From: Mesorhizobium sp. WSM4311
Lineage (GTDB): Bacteria > Pseudomonadota > Alphaproteobacteria > Rhizobiales > Rhizobiaceae
Direction of reading: 5' to 3'
DNA length: 64,000 nucleotides
Assembly: GCF_002295115.1 (NCBI RefSeq)
Contig: NZ_NSFV01000003.1
Span: 496,001 to 560,000 of the forward strand
Numbering within the stretch: the first letter of the stretch is position 1; the number at the start of each line of letters is the position of its first letter. The notes under the pieces are model-generated. The model ran no database searches. It was not told the origin of the DNA and was given only the letters and a program-made list of their open reading frames with translations. A program made the position numbers and the translations under genes. Shown piece by piece: positions 50,067 through 58,349 of this stretch.

Positions 50067-50369
50067 AACCCAGCCACCACCATTGAGGCAGTGACGGGCT
50101 CTTGATTGTCCGCTCCGCAAATTGCCCGCCGCTCCATTCACGGCAGCGGCGGGCGCCCCTTGGTATGGGACTGCTTGGGCGTTGGTGGCCCAAGCAGAGA
50201 TGGAAGGTGCAATTTCGATGCCAATGGGATCTGTGCCGCTATGACACGGAACGGCACAGCACACAGATTTCGGGTAAATTCCGCCGAAATTTACCAGAAC
50301 AACGGTCATACCTTGCACAAATAATAACTTTAGGAGATGCTGATCTTAAGCCTTGGGAGGGCTGGGGAT
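50067..50369 (+). ncRNA. Non-coding stretch with four successive perfect inverted repeats
   Basis: Arms: 50124-50133/50145-50154 (10 bp), 50171-50180/50188-50197 (10 bp), 50231-50238/50252-50259 (8 bp), 50273-50280/50288-50295 (8 bp). All four are perfect, loops are 7 to 13 bases, and gaps between them are 13 to 33 bases. No reading frame fits. None is followed by a T-run on the plus strand. It may be a structured RNA, a leader of the downstream lipoprotein genes, or a DNA site such as an origin. The RNA label is tentative. Confidence 0.45.
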
Positions 50370-50870
50370 ATGAACAGAAATATGCTGATGGCACTAGTTG
50401 CCATTGCGCCGCTGTGCGGCTGTCAAACAAGCAATCAAGCCGACTACATGCAAATAGGCTACGGGCCTAGTTTCGACGTCGCCCATGCTCAGTGCGAAAT
50501 GCAAAAAGGGTCGGTTGACCAAGGCTATATTGCAATCGGATCGCCCGGCTTCGTTGCGGGGGCCGGAATCGGCAATGCGCTTGGCAACTTGGCTGCCGAA
50601 GATCAATACATGAAGAACTGCCTCATCCTAAGTGGGTGGAAGCGCGCGCCGCACGGACAGGGCGCCGCTGCTGCGTCAGCCGTAGCCGCTGGTGCGCGAC
50701 CGACACCATATGGGATACAGCGCGCGCCGGGCAGTTGGATCAACACGGCGCTTCTCGACTGGTCTGATGCGAACAACAAATGTGTCACCGGTGACAAGGC
50801 CGCATGCGGCACTCGAGCGAAACTTGCGGCTCGACTTAGGGCGGCTGGTGTCAACCCGGCGCCGGTCTGA
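50370..50870 (+). CDS. Lipoprotein, unknown function
   Basis: A 166-residue protein with lipoprotein signal MNRNMLMALVAIAPLCGC and a mature part beginning QTSNQADYMQIGYGPSFDVA. A glycine-rich segment (GFVAGAGIGNALGNLAAED) may insert in a membrane. Several cysteines follow (QCEMQKG, KNCLILSGW, KCVTGDKAACG). No family recognised. GGGAGG lies before the ATG. Its stop overlaps the next lipoprotein start by one base (TGATG). Confidence 0.65.
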   Translation: MNRNMLMALVAIAPLCGCQTSNQADYMQIGYGPSFDVAHAQCEMQKGSVDQGYIAIGSPGFVAGAGIGNALGNLAAEDQYMKNCLILSGWKRAPHGQGAAAASAVAAGARPTPYGIQRAPGSWINTALLDWSDANNKCVTGDKAACGTRAKLAARLRAAGVNPAPV

Positions 50871-51265
50871 TGTCCCAGATTGCCCATCGCGGAATGTTGC
50901 TTTGTCTGGGCGCCGTGCTTGCGGTCAGTGGCTGCGGCGCGGACTACCTTAACCACTACGACACCGTGACGCTCGCCGCCGGCGACGCCAACCAAGCCAA
51001 CACCCTTGCCCAGACCGTCGACCCGTTCAATCCAAACAGTCAAAATACGCACATCGAGGGTGACGGTCAGCGGATCGCCGGTGTCGTCCAGCGATATCGT
51101 GGTGTGACGCCTAAGTTGGGAGGGGTGCCGAACACCGGCGTCGATCTCGACTGCGCCGGCGGGAAAGGAAACAATCCGGTGGTCCCGCCGAACACCCCCA
51201 TCTCCGGGCCGGACGTGAATGGCCTTGATCGCAATCACGACGGCATCGCCTGCAACAGTCACTGA
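50870..51265 (+). CDS. Small lipoprotein with Excalibur-like C-terminus
   Basis: A 131-residue lipoprotein (lipobox AVSGC). The middle NHYDTVTLAAGDANQANTLA then QTVDPFNPNSQNTHIEGD is like short rhizobial lipoproteins found near pilus genes. The C-terminus NGLDRNHDGIACNSH resembles the Excalibur calcium-binding motif (DxDxDGxxC). Coupled by overlap to the previous lipoprotein and followed after 3 bases by the sunset-domain gene, so the three are one operon. Confidence 0.65.
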   Translation: MSQIAHRGMLLCLGAVLAVSGCGADYLNHYDTVTLAAGDANQANTLAQTVDPFNPNSQNTHIEGDGQRIAGVVQRYRGVTPKLGGVPNTGVDLDCAGGKGNNPVVPPNTPISGPDVNGLDRNHDGIACNSH

Positions 51266-51268
51266 GAA

Positions 51269-51592
51269 ATGGGCAGCCGGCGACATATAGCGGACAACGA
51301 GTACAACCGCCGGCGTTATCGTTACAGGCGACCGCCGAACCGCGAACCCTGGTGGCTGACCATTCTGGCGGCCTCCGCCATCATAGGCGGCATCCTCGCG
51401 ATCGAGAAAGGCCCCGAGTTCACCAGCTGCAACATCAAGGGCAATATTAGCTACAACACTGGTGAGAAAATCTATCACGTCCCCGGCCAGGAATACTATT
51501 CGGAAACCCGCATCAGCATGCTGAAAGGCGAACGCTGGTTTTGCTCCGAAGCCGAGGCGATTGCCGCCGGCTGGCGAAAGGCTCGTCGGTAA
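51269..51592 (+). CDS. Membrane-anchored sunset-domain protein
   Basis: A 107-residue protein with one N-terminal membrane helix (WWLTILAASAIIGGILAI). Its outer domain CNIKGNISYNTGEKIYHVPG and ERWFCSEAEAIAAGWRKAR is the sunset domain usually fused to thermonuclease domains in ExoI-like rhizobial proteins. Here the nuclease domain is absent. A separate thermonuclease gene is at the start of the element. The domain's role is unknown. Confidence 0.7.
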   Translation: MGSRRHIADNEYNRRRYRYRRPPNREPWWLTILAASAIIGGILAIEKGPEFTSCNIKGNISYNTGEKIYHVPGQEYYSETRISMLKGERWFCSEAEAIAAGWRKARR

Positions 51593-51633
51593 AACGCTGA
51601 GTATCGCGGGGCGGAACGAATTTCATTCTTTCA

Positions 51634-52035
51634 TTACCCGCCCCGCAACACCCGCCAGATGTCGGCCCAATAGGCCGTGACTAGTGATGCCAACGCTGCC
51701 GCTGCCATACCCGTCACCCCCAAAGCACCAAGGCCCATCAGCTTCCAACGCGTCACCTCGGCTGTCACTTCCTTGACGCTGGTCATGTCGGCGTTGAGCT
51801 TGCTGACCGCGCTTTCGGTGGCACTCACGCGCTCAACCAGCTCATCGGTCTTGGCGTACATTTTCGACCGGCTGGTGGCGGCCCGTTGCTCCGACTGCTC
51901 GTAGCTCAGGGCTGCCCTGGCATCGCTGTCCTTGATGTCGCGGCGGATTTCCGTGATGTCCCGCTGCATGTCCTGCGTGGCTTGCAGCAGGCCGCCGATC
52001 ATCATTTCCAAGCTTTTCGTTCCCGATGTCGGCAT
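51634..52035 (-). CDS. DUF1515 family phage protein
   Basis: A 133-residue protein: a coiled-coil region (MQRDITEIRRDIKDSDARAA to VSATESAVSKLNADMTSVKE) followed by a C-terminal membrane helix (LMGLGALGVTGMAAAALASL). This matches DUF1515 from rhizobial phages, which sits in lysis regions and may be a holin or holin partner. It is the last minus-strand gene of the late operon, after the nested spanin-like pair. Confidence 0.7.
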   Translation of the reverse strand: MPTSGTKSLEMMIGGLLQATQDMQRDITEIRRDIKDSDARAALSYEQSEQRAATSRSKMYAKTDELVERVSATESAVSKLNADMTSVKEVTAEVTRWKLMGLGALGVTGMAAAALASLVTAYWADIWRVLRGG

Positions 52036-52053
52036 CAGCCCCGCCCCTCGAAG

Positions 52054-52269
52054 CTAGCGCCAGCAGCCGCGTCGCTGGCCGTTGCGGTCGTTGCCCAGCA
52101 CTCGCTCATAGCCGGGCCGGTCGGCGCCGATCAGCGCCACGGTGCCGGCTGGGCTAAGGCTTGCTTTCAGGAAGCCCGCGCAGCTGGTCGCAGGCGTCGA
52201 CTGGCATGCCACTCCCGCGCAGGCCAGAAACACACAGATCATAGTCAGACATGCCAGCGAGCTTCGCAT
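52054..52269 (-). CDS. Rz1-like small lipoprotein, nested in the Rz-like gene
   Basis: A 71-residue protein with signal MRSSLACLTMICVFLACAGV and a cysteine soon after (ACQSTPATSC). The mature part resembles small proteins that follow Rz in rhizobial phages (SPAGTVALIGADRPGYERVL and NRNGQRRGCWR-like end). It starts inside the upstream Rz-like gene in another frame, the classic Rz/Rz1 layout. Outer-membrane spanin is the likely role. Confidence 0.6.
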   Translation of the reverse strand: MRSSLACLTMICVFLACAGVACQSTPATSCAGFLKASLSPAGTVALIGADRPGYERVLGNDRNGQRRGCWR

Positions 52270-52471
52270 TGTCGCCCTTCCTTTCGAGTTCGGCTTTGAG
52301 GTCGGCCGCCGCGACTTCGGCGACGCGGCGGGAATATCCGGAGCTGTCGCCACGGCCGCGGCCGACCAGGTAGGCGATCGGCACCGCGGCAATGAGCGCG
52401 GCGAGCGCGACGAGCTTCCACATCTTCAGGGTGAGCGAGACAAGCTCGCCCGCCGCAACCAGGGCACCCAT
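52154..52471 (-). CDS. Rz-like inner-membrane spanin candidate
   Basis: A 105-residue protein with one membrane helix (WKLVALAALIAAVPIAYLVG) followed by a charged helix (SRRVAEVAAADLKAELERKG). This is the topology of an inner-membrane spanin subunit. Its ATG overlaps the endolysin stop by one base (TGATG), and the Rz1-like gene starts within it. Together they would fuse inner and outer membranes at lysis. Confidence 0.65.
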   Translation of the reverse strand: MGALVAAGELVSLTLKMWKLVALAALIAAVPIAYLVGRGRGDSSGYSRRVAEVAAADLKAELERKGDNAKLAGMSDYDLCVSGLRGSGMPVDACDQLRGLPESKP

Positions 52472-53616
52472 CATCGGCGCGCTCCGGTCTGGAAGGCCTC
52501 GACGCCCTTGGCCTCGCCATGCCGGGCAACGAAGTAGAGACCGCCGGCGACGGCAGCGATCGTCAGCATCCAGACCCACCCAGGCACGTCGCCGGCGGCT
52601 TCCTTCACCGGCTGGATATAGCCGCTGGCCGCGCCTAGATTGCCGATGACGCCGTCGAAGAAGCTGCCTCCCAGCGCCGCGACGCCGGTGAAGAATGCGC
52701 CAACCTTGGCAAGCCAGTTCGTGCGCACTTCCGGAACCTTCTCCCGCACCACGTCGGGCGTGGCGTCGGTGCGCGCCGGCGCCAGTACGCGCGGCTTTGC
52801 CTTCTGCAGGGCGAGCAGCAGATCGTCGTCTATGCCGTCGCCGGCCGGCAAGCCGTTCTCGGCGCGGAAGGCACGGACGGCCGTCGCGGTCATCGTGCCG
52901 GTCTTGCCGTCGACGCCGCCGACCTCGGTATAGCCGAGATCCTTCAGCTGCTGCTGAACGCGGGTCACCGTCGCCTCGTCGACCTTGACGACGGTCGGCA
53001 CATCTGCCGGCGCAGGCGCAGGATCCGCCGTAACGGCGGGAGATGCCGCCTTGACCTTATCGAGCACTGCCTCGACCCGATCCGGCGCGACCAAAGCACC
53101 ATTGAGGCCGTCGCCGGTATAGAAGGACTGGCCACGCTTCAATTGACGGTGCGCGCCCTTGCAAGGCGCCAGAACCGGGAAGGAAGCCCATTCCTGTGCC
53201 AGGCGCTTGCCGAACTCGGTCCGGCTGATCTTGCCGGCCAGGAACGCCTCATAACCACGGCGCTTCAGAAGCTGGTAAGCAAGGCGGTCCTGAAAGTCCG
53301 CCGAAAACAACTCGCTGCCGGACAGATGCATTTCCGGGACGAGGCCGAGCAGAGTATCGCGCATGAACTGCGCGGCGCCGGCGGCCGACGATGCCGCGCC
53401 GGAGATCTTCCAATTGGCCTTGATCCAAGCCTTGCTCGACCAGTTCTTTTGGGCGGCGATGACCTGGTTGAGCGTCATGGCCGTAAGAGGCCTAGTCAGG
53501 TGGCCCTGTCGGTTGCCGAAAATCGTGACGTAGCAGGCCGGAATCGGACTGCCAGCGTCGGTCTCATAAATAAAGGCGAGCAGCATCGCCGCTCCGGCAG
53601 GAACGCTTTTATCCAT
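52471..53616 (-). CDS. Phage peptidoglycan hydrolase with peptidoglycan-binding domain and C-terminal membrane segment
   Basis: A 381-residue protein. The N-terminal catalytic part starts LAFIYETDAGSPIPACYV, where the glutamate is a good catalytic candidate, and has SSAAGAAQFMRDTLLGLVPE as in lytic transglycosylase-like endolysins. A PG_binding_1 domain follows at about 215-275 (VTRVQQQLKDLGYTEVGGVD). The C-terminus has one or two membrane helices (VPGWVWMLTIAAVAGGLYFV). It cuts the host wall at the end of infection. The membrane anchor is unusual and suggests export tied to the holin step. Confidence 0.78.
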   Translation of the reverse strand: MDKSVPAGAAMLLAFIYETDAGSPIPACYVTIFGNRQGHLTRPLTAMTLNQVIAAQKNWSSKAWIKANWKISGAASSAAGAAQFMRDTLLGLVPEMHLSGSELFSADFQDRLAYQLLKRRGYEAFLAGKISRTEFGKRLAQEWASFPVLAPCKGAHRQLKRGQSFYTGDGLNGALVAPDRVEAVLDKVKAASPAVTADPAPAPADVPTVVKVDEATVTRVQQQLKDLGYTEVGGVDGKTGTMTATAVRAFRAENGLPAGDGIDDDLLLALQKAKPRVLAPARTDATPDVVREKVPEVRTNWLAKVGAFFTGVAALGGSFFDGVIGNLGAASGYIQPVKEAAGDVPGWVWMLTIAAVAGGLYFVARHGEAKGVEAFQTGARR

Positions 53617-53676
53617 GGTCTTTTCCTTTCGGGTGATGTTTGGCTATGGTTGCCGGCCCCGAAGGAGGCCGACGAG

Positions 53677-53994
53677 ATGGCGAGGGATAATGATGAACTG
53701 CCGCATCAAATCCGGCTGGACCTCAGCGGGCCCGCCGCCGACAATGATGGGCCAATGGGAGACGTGACCTATCTCAACATGCCTTGGGGGAAGGCCAGCG
53801 CCAGCATCCAGACCAAGGCCTTGCGGTCATCCGAGATCAACACCTATGACGGCGGCCGGCTAGCGCTTGTGATGGCGTCTGGGTTGTGCTTAAGAGCGGC
53901 GATCAGGGCGATGCTGATGTGGTGCGCGAGGCGTTACGGAAGGCGGACTAGGCTGGCTTTCCAAGTGCCATTTCGCTATTACCGGCCTCCTTAA
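53677..53994 (+). CDS. Small hypothetical phage protein, probably frameshifted
   Basis: Starts MARDNDELPHQIRLDLSGPA behind AAGGAGG and continues to GRLALVMASG in normal style. It then changes to an Arg/Met-rich end. One base shift at 53881-53883 restores VVLKSGDQGDADVVREALRK and a stop at 53951, giving a 91-residue protein with consistent composition. The break lies in GGG, so loss of one G from GGGG is the simplest cause. Function unknown. It lies opposite to the lysis genes. Confidence 0.55.
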   Translation: MARDNDELPHQIRLDLSGPAADNDGPMGDVTYLNMPWGKASASIQTKALRSSEINTYDGGRLALVMASGLCLRAAIRAMLMWCARRYGRRTRLAFQVPFRYYRPP

Positions 53995-54050
53995 ACAACC
54001 AAGCGAAGTTCATCCTGAACAATAGAGAGCGTTTCCTCGCTGGGATTGCG

Positions 54051-54305
54051 GTGGCCTTGGTCATGGCGCTGTTCTTCGTTGCGGTGAGCCAACGTGATAG
54101 CCACGACGTCATCAGCAAGGACGGCCAGTGGCAATACTACATCCGCAATTCGTATATGCAGGATGATGGTGTTTATCTCAACGACGGCAGTGCTGTTACC
54201 GACACCGTAATGGCAAGATGGACCAGCTCCGGTTGGGAGTACCGAAAAATGACCCCGGAAGAAGCTGACCGCCTCCCCACTATAACAGGGGAGACTCGGG
54301 AGTGA
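54051..54305 (+). CDS. Small membrane-anchored hypothetical protein
   Basis: About 84 residues: an N-terminal hydrophobic helix (ALVMALFFVAV), then a soluble part with KDGQWQYYIRNSYMQDDGVY and EYRKMTPEEADRLPTITGE. The start is unsure: GTG at 54051, ATG at 54063, or further upstream, because the frame is open. No family recognised. Confidence 0.45.
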   Translation: MALVMALFFVAVSQRDSHDVISKDGQWQYYIRNSYMQDDGVYLNDGSAVTDTVMARWTSSGWEYRKMTPEEADRLPTITGETRE

Positions 54306-54396
54306 CTTTAAGGGACATGCAAGTGTCTAAGGCCTAGCGCTGGCGGCGGCCGTCAAATCTTCCCACATAATCAGCCAGTATATCGGGAGGAGCGCG

Positions 54397-54450
54397 ATGT
54401 TTCAGGAGGCGGGGGAGCGCCCGAAGCCAGCGGCTGTCCCCTATCAATGA
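54397..54450 (+). other. Very short reading frame with strong ribosome site, perhaps a truncated gene
   Basis: GGGAGGAG precedes an ATG at 54397 that opens only 17 codons (MFQEAGERPKPAAVPYQ) and stops inside the last codons of the convergent gtrC-like gene. A good start joined to almost no gene suggests the original reading frame was cut off where the gtr-like operon begins. Confidence 0.3.
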
Positions 54451-56303
54451 CCGAGGGGCGGAACCTTGGATTTAAATACCGCTATAGGAACGAGAACTCG
54501 ATCTCCTGCAGTCGACTTCGGCTCCAAAACGTCGGATGGAATTACGAACGCATAACGGTTGAAAGCCTGATTGAACGCCGCTTCCGGCATTGCCGGAAAA
54601 ATCTTTCGGAAGAACGATAGTTGCGGTGCCGTGAGCGTGTGATTAATAGCAGGCACGCCGGCTCCAGAGAAGAGGGCGCCGTAGATACCAGGGAGCACGG
54701 CCCATCCGTTAGGATTCGCTTTTGCCTGTTCGCGCAAGGACGCTAGGAAGCGCGTTTCCGGGATGTCGAAAATCGGATATGCCTGCTGAAACGGATTATA
54801 TGTGCCGAAGGTAATCGCACCTGAAATATAAGCGGAACATAGCAATATCCGCCCGCTAATCCTATCAAGCTCCCTGAGGTAAACGAAAAATGCGAATCCA
54901 AAGGCAAATGGGACAAGTGAAACCCACTCAAAGTATCCTCTCTTTATGGCTTGTAAAATCGTCACCTCTTTGATTGGGAACAAATAAGTAACGCCAATCT
55001 TGGAGATTGCCCATCCTGCTGCCACAGACACAAAAAACAAAATAACCCTTCTTTTTGTAATGTGAAACTTGCAGCGCGATGCAGTAATAATCAAGGATAT
55101 TGTCAGGAGTAACCCAAATCCCCAGGCCATCCTACCGGGTTGAACCTTATTCCAAAGGAATACCTCGCCAATACGCGAAGACACCGGAAAGGCCATCCAC
55201 GCAAACATCAAAAGCAATCCGGCGCACACCACAGAAAACGAGAAGATGTTGCTTTTCAATGTTTCAGTCAGCGACCGATAGTCGACAAAGCAAATAACAG
55301 TCAGAGGTAGGAGGGTGGAAACAACCGCAACGTCACACTCATTGGTTTTCATAAGAGGAAAGAAGCCGGCTGTGGTAAAAAACGGAAACACATAGGCGAG
55401 CAACTTCATCGCCGCGACGCCGCCGCCTGAAACATCGCGCTGCCCCGGATAGACTGTCCCCTGCATTACCGGGATCAGATCGCCGAAGTACAAAACAAAA
55501 CTGATGCCAAGGCAGGCGGCTGCCAAGATCGCGACGGCAATATTGGCCGGGGTGATCATATCGCGTCGAAAAGCAAGGAGTAGCACCGCAAGTGAAAATG
55601 CGGTCGGGATCAAGAATGGGGGGTAGACGAGACCGAATACCCAGACGGCGGACATCCAGAACAGAAGCGGCAATTTCAGCCATGGGCGGATCGGGAGCAG
55701 GAATGCTATCAGCGGCCAGGGAGCGAATGCAAATGGCGGTGCATTCGATGTCCACCACACCTGCACCATATGGGAACAAAGAAGGCAGCCGGCGCCGAAC
55801 GCCGCGAACCACAAATCGGCTCCAAGTTGCCTTAGGAGGATCGTGTATCCGACCAGGAACGCGACCCAGAGCACAGCGAAATAAAGGGAGTAGGCATAGG
55901 CTGGGGGCAAGATCCAGAAGCCCCAGAGCTGTGGCTTGAAGACCAGAGACCAATCCAGAATAGGCAGAGCCCAGAACCCTTTCAGGGACTCATGATAAGG
56001 GGAAATCTGGTTGATGGTTGAAAAGCCGCCGCGGACCGCAGTTTGAAACAGTGGCGTCAGGACGATCCATTCATCTGACCTGACAGGGCGAGCTGTCAGA
56101 AACAAAGGTCTTGCATCGGCCAAGCCAAGATAATGAAGACCCATTGCATAGTGCGACGGCGTAAGCGCCAACGCAACATAGACGGCTGCGATCACTAGAA
56201 GTGCAATCAAAAGTACCTTGGCGGTGCGTTCCTCGATCCAGCCGAGAACCAGCCGGCCCCGATTTCCATCCACCATGCCATTCGTTGCAAGCGTGTTGTT
56301 CAT
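54444..56303 (-). CDS. Large multi-spanning membrane protein, GtrC-like glycosyltransferase candidate
   Basis: A 619-residue protein with about 11-12 membrane helices. A periplasmic segment after the first helix (LGLADARPLFLTARPVRSDE) carries an acidic position as in GT-C transferases. VLPGIYGALFSGAGVPAINH is in the long C-terminal outer domain. GtrC proteins of phages move a sugar from undecaprenyl phosphate onto O-antigen. Its ATG overlaps the stop of the flippase-like gene by four bases. Assignment rests on operon context and topology, because GtrC proteins share little sequence. Confidence 0.68.
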   Translation of the reverse strand: MNNTLATNGMVDGNRGRLVLGWIEERTAKVLLIALLVIAAVYVALALTPSHYAMGLHYLGLADARPLFLTARPVRSDEWIVLTPLFQTAVRGGFSTINQISPYHESLKGFWALPILDWSLVFKPQLWGFWILPPAYAYSLYFAVLWVAFLVGYTILLRQLGADLWFAAFGAGCLLCSHMVQVWWTSNAPPFAFAPWPLIAFLLPIRPWLKLPLLFWMSAVWVFGLVYPPFLIPTAFSLAVLLLAFRRDMITPANIAVAILAAACLGISFVLYFGDLIPVMQGTVYPGQRDVSGGGVAAMKLLAYVFPFFTTAGFFPLMKTNECDVAVVSTLLPLTVICFVDYRSLTETLKSNIFSFSVVCAGLLLMFAWMAFPVSSRIGEVFLWNKVQPGRMAWGFGLLLTISLIITASRCKFHITKRRVILFFVSVAAGWAISKIGVTYLFPIKEVTILQAIKRGYFEWVSLVPFAFGFAFFVYLRELDRISGRILLCSAYISGAITFGTYNPFQQAYPIFDIPETRFLASLREQAKANPNGWAVLPGIYGALFSGAGVPAINHTLTAPQLSFFRKIFPAMPEAAFNQAFNRYAFVIPSDVLEPKSTAGDRVLVPIAVFKSKVPPLGH

Positions 56304-56650
56304 GAAGCGGCGATCCAAACACCGACACAGATAAGCGCCGCACCAAAAAATACATTCGAGCCCAGCGGCTCCCCGAGAAGGAAGTGGGCCGCAACCGGCA
56401 CAATCACAAATCCGAACGCCATGAACAGATAAGCCTGACTCAGCGGAATCGTCCTCAATGCGATGATCCAAGCAAGCGTCGATCCTCCGTAGAGCGCGAC
56501 CGCACTTGCGAAAAACATCAGGGTGCCCGTGTTTAGCAGGATATCCGACAGGCTGTGTATACGCCCGCTGACGACCTTGAAGATGATCTGGCCGGCTGCG
56601 AGGGCGCACACGCAGAATGCCACAAGCACATAGGAAAATATGTTGCTCAT
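56300..56650 (-). CDS. Small four-helix flippase-like protein (SMR/EamA type)
   Basis: A 116-residue membrane protein with four helices: FSYVLVAFCVCALAAGQIIF, TLMFFASAVALYGGSTLAWI, QAYLFMAFGFVIVPVAAHFL and FGAALICVGVWIAAS. This is the ArnE/ArnF-like or SMR fold. In gtr operons GtrA has the same size and flips the lipid-linked sugar. Overlaps by four bases with genes on both sides. Confidence 0.75.
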   Translation of the reverse strand: MSNIFSYVLVAFCVCALAAGQIIFKVVSGRIHSLSDILLNTGTLMFFASAVALYGGSTLAWIIALRTIPLSQAYLFMAFGFVIVPVAAHFLLGEPLGSNVFFGAALICVGVWIAAS

Positions 56651-57327
56651 ACCTTTATGTTGACCGCATAGATCAGATTAAGATCGATGGATGGCACTCG
56701 CGCAGGCCACCAATATTCTTCACGGCGATCAAAATAATATCGAATGAATGCCACCAGATTGGAGATGGCGTTCACGTGCTCACGCGCCATAACATAGTCG
56801 TAAGCCAGTCCGTTCTGTCTTGCCTTCTGCCTGGGGCCGAAGTTCCTCCCCAATCGCCACATCATCCCCGGGTCGCATGGCAAAACCAACGAGAGCGTTG
56901 CACCGGGCCTGAGCACCCGAACCCACTCGCGCAAAACCTCCTGCGGCCTGTAGAGATGTTCCAGAACATGTGCAGCAATCAGGCGATCAAAGCTGGCATC
57001 AGCAAACGAAAGCGCCGTCGCATCCTGCGCGAGAACGGTCACATTTCCTTGCCGGCTTGCTGAACCGACGTTCTGGAGCATATCGGCGCTAAAGTCAGTC
57101 AACACATACTCATTGAATCGGTGCCTAACCGAATGAAGATGGAAACCAGACCCGGCGCCCACCTCAATAACTCTCTCAAACGTGACATTCGAATCGAAAG
57201 GCTTTTCAACCAACTCATGGCTACGGCGCATCACGTAACCTGCCAGTCCGCTTCCATAATTTGCGTCCTCGTACTGACCTGCATAGGCGCCCGACCAAAG
57301 ATCAGGCGGATCATCCTTCATTCTCAA
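56647..57327 (-). CDS. SAM-dependent methyltransferase in the gtr-like operon
   Basis: A 226-residue class I methyltransferase. SAM-binding RVIEVGAGSGFHLHSV is near residue 52, then VLTDFSADMLQNVG and FDRLIAAHVLEHLYRPQEVL followed by RVLRPGATLSLVLPCDPG. Four-base overlaps with the flippase-like and GtrB-like genes show it is an integral part of the operon. It could methylate the added sugar or the polymer. Typical gtr clusters lack such a gene. Confidence 0.82.
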   Translation of the reverse strand: MRMKDDPPDLWSGAYAGQYEDANYGSGLAGYVMRRSHELVEKPFDSNVTFERVIEVGAGSGFHLHSVRHRFNEYVLTDFSADMLQNVGSASRQGNVTVLAQDATALSFADASFDRLIAAHVLEHLYRPQEVLREWVRVLRPGATLSLVLPCDPGMMWRLGRNFGPRQKARQNGLAYDYVMAREHVNAISNLVAFIRYYFDRREEYWWPARVPSIDLNLIYAVNIKV

Positions 57328-58292
57328 GGGAGCCTCGTCAGCTGCTGGATGGGGATTCGAGGCACAGCGCTATAGTCGTACCCGAGAAAGGAGACGAGGA
57401 ACTGGACGCCAATAATGATCGGAAGAGCTCCGACCATAACGGTACCTGCCGTAGCTGCCTGTCCGCTCTCGGCAGAGGCATACCAACCGATGCCGCCATA
57501 TAGAAGGCCAAACACAAGCAGTACGCACCCGAAAACAAGATTGACGGATGCGATACTGAAGTCTCTAAGAAAATATGAATACAATATTCTTTTAATTATA
57601 TTCCTACAATGCTTCAACGAAAACTCTACAAGGACGCTACCGATCTTTAGATTGCTGTTTTCTTCTCCGTACTGGGCTGTCATCGGCACATCCACGACAA
57701 CCGATCTCGCCAAATAAAGATGATAAAGCATGTCCGATTCAAAAAAGAACCGCCTGTTTATTTTATGCAGCGGCAATATTTCCAGGCACGACTTATGAAT
57801 GGCCGTAAACCCATTGGTCGGATCGAAAACCTGCCAATAGCCGCTCGAAAGCTTTGTCAGGAACGACAGCGCAAGATTTCCGAACAACCGCGCACGCGGC
57901 ATCGCGCTCGCATCGTGAGGATTAAAGAAGCGGTTTCCCTTACTATAGTCCGCAACACCGTTCACGATCGGGGCGATCAAAGTCCGGATTAGAGCGGGGT
58001 CCATCTGGCCATCACTGTCGAGCTTCACGACAATATCGGCATCCAGGCCCAGAGCGTGCCGATAACCCGTAATCAGCGCGCCTCCAACCCCCTGATTTTC
58101 TTCATGATAGAGGACGATAACCCGATCGTCGCTCACCGACTTAGCGACGTAGTCTCCAGTCATTTCAGGGCATTTGTCATCCACGACGACTATGTTGCTG
58201 ACCTCGGGCCCAATTTTGTCAATAACTCCCAGCACCTGCCCTTTGCTTCTGTAGCACGGCAGAATCACGGCCAACCTGCTATTGACTAACAT
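57324..58292 (-). CDS. GtrB-like polyprenyl-phosphate glycosyltransferase (GT2)
   Basis: A 322-residue protein. The GT2 domain has VILPCYRSKGQVLGVIDKIG, IVVVDDKCPEMTGDYVAKSV and VVKLDSDGQMDPALIRTLIA, as in dolichol/undecaprenyl phosphate glucosyltransferases. FFFESDMLYHLYLARSVVVD follows. Two C-terminal membrane helices (FGCVLLVFGLLYGGIGW and GALPIIIGVQFLVSFL) match GtrB. It makes the lipid-linked sugar. First gene of the four-gene operon; its promoter lies in the 58293-58400 region. Confidence 0.85.
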   Translation of the reverse strand: MLVNSRLAVILPCYRSKGQVLGVIDKIGPEVSNIVVVDDKCPEMTGDYVAKSVSDDRVIVLYHEENQGVGGALITGYRHALGLDADIVVKLDSDGQMDPALIRTLIAPIVNGVADYSKGNRFFNPHDASAMPRARLFGNLALSFLTKLSSGYWQVFDPTNGFTAIHKSCLEILPLHKINRRFFFESDMLYHLYLARSVVVDVPMTAQYGEENSNLKIGSVLVEFSLKHCRNIIKRILYSYFLRDFSIASVNLVFGCVLLVFGLLYGGIGWYASAESGQAATAGTVMVGALPIIIGVQFLVSFLGYDYSAVPRIPIQQLTRLP

Positions 58293-58349
58293 ACTCTATG
58301 CCCTGACAAGCTGAACGCCGATGTTCGGATAGGTTCATCGACGCCGTGA

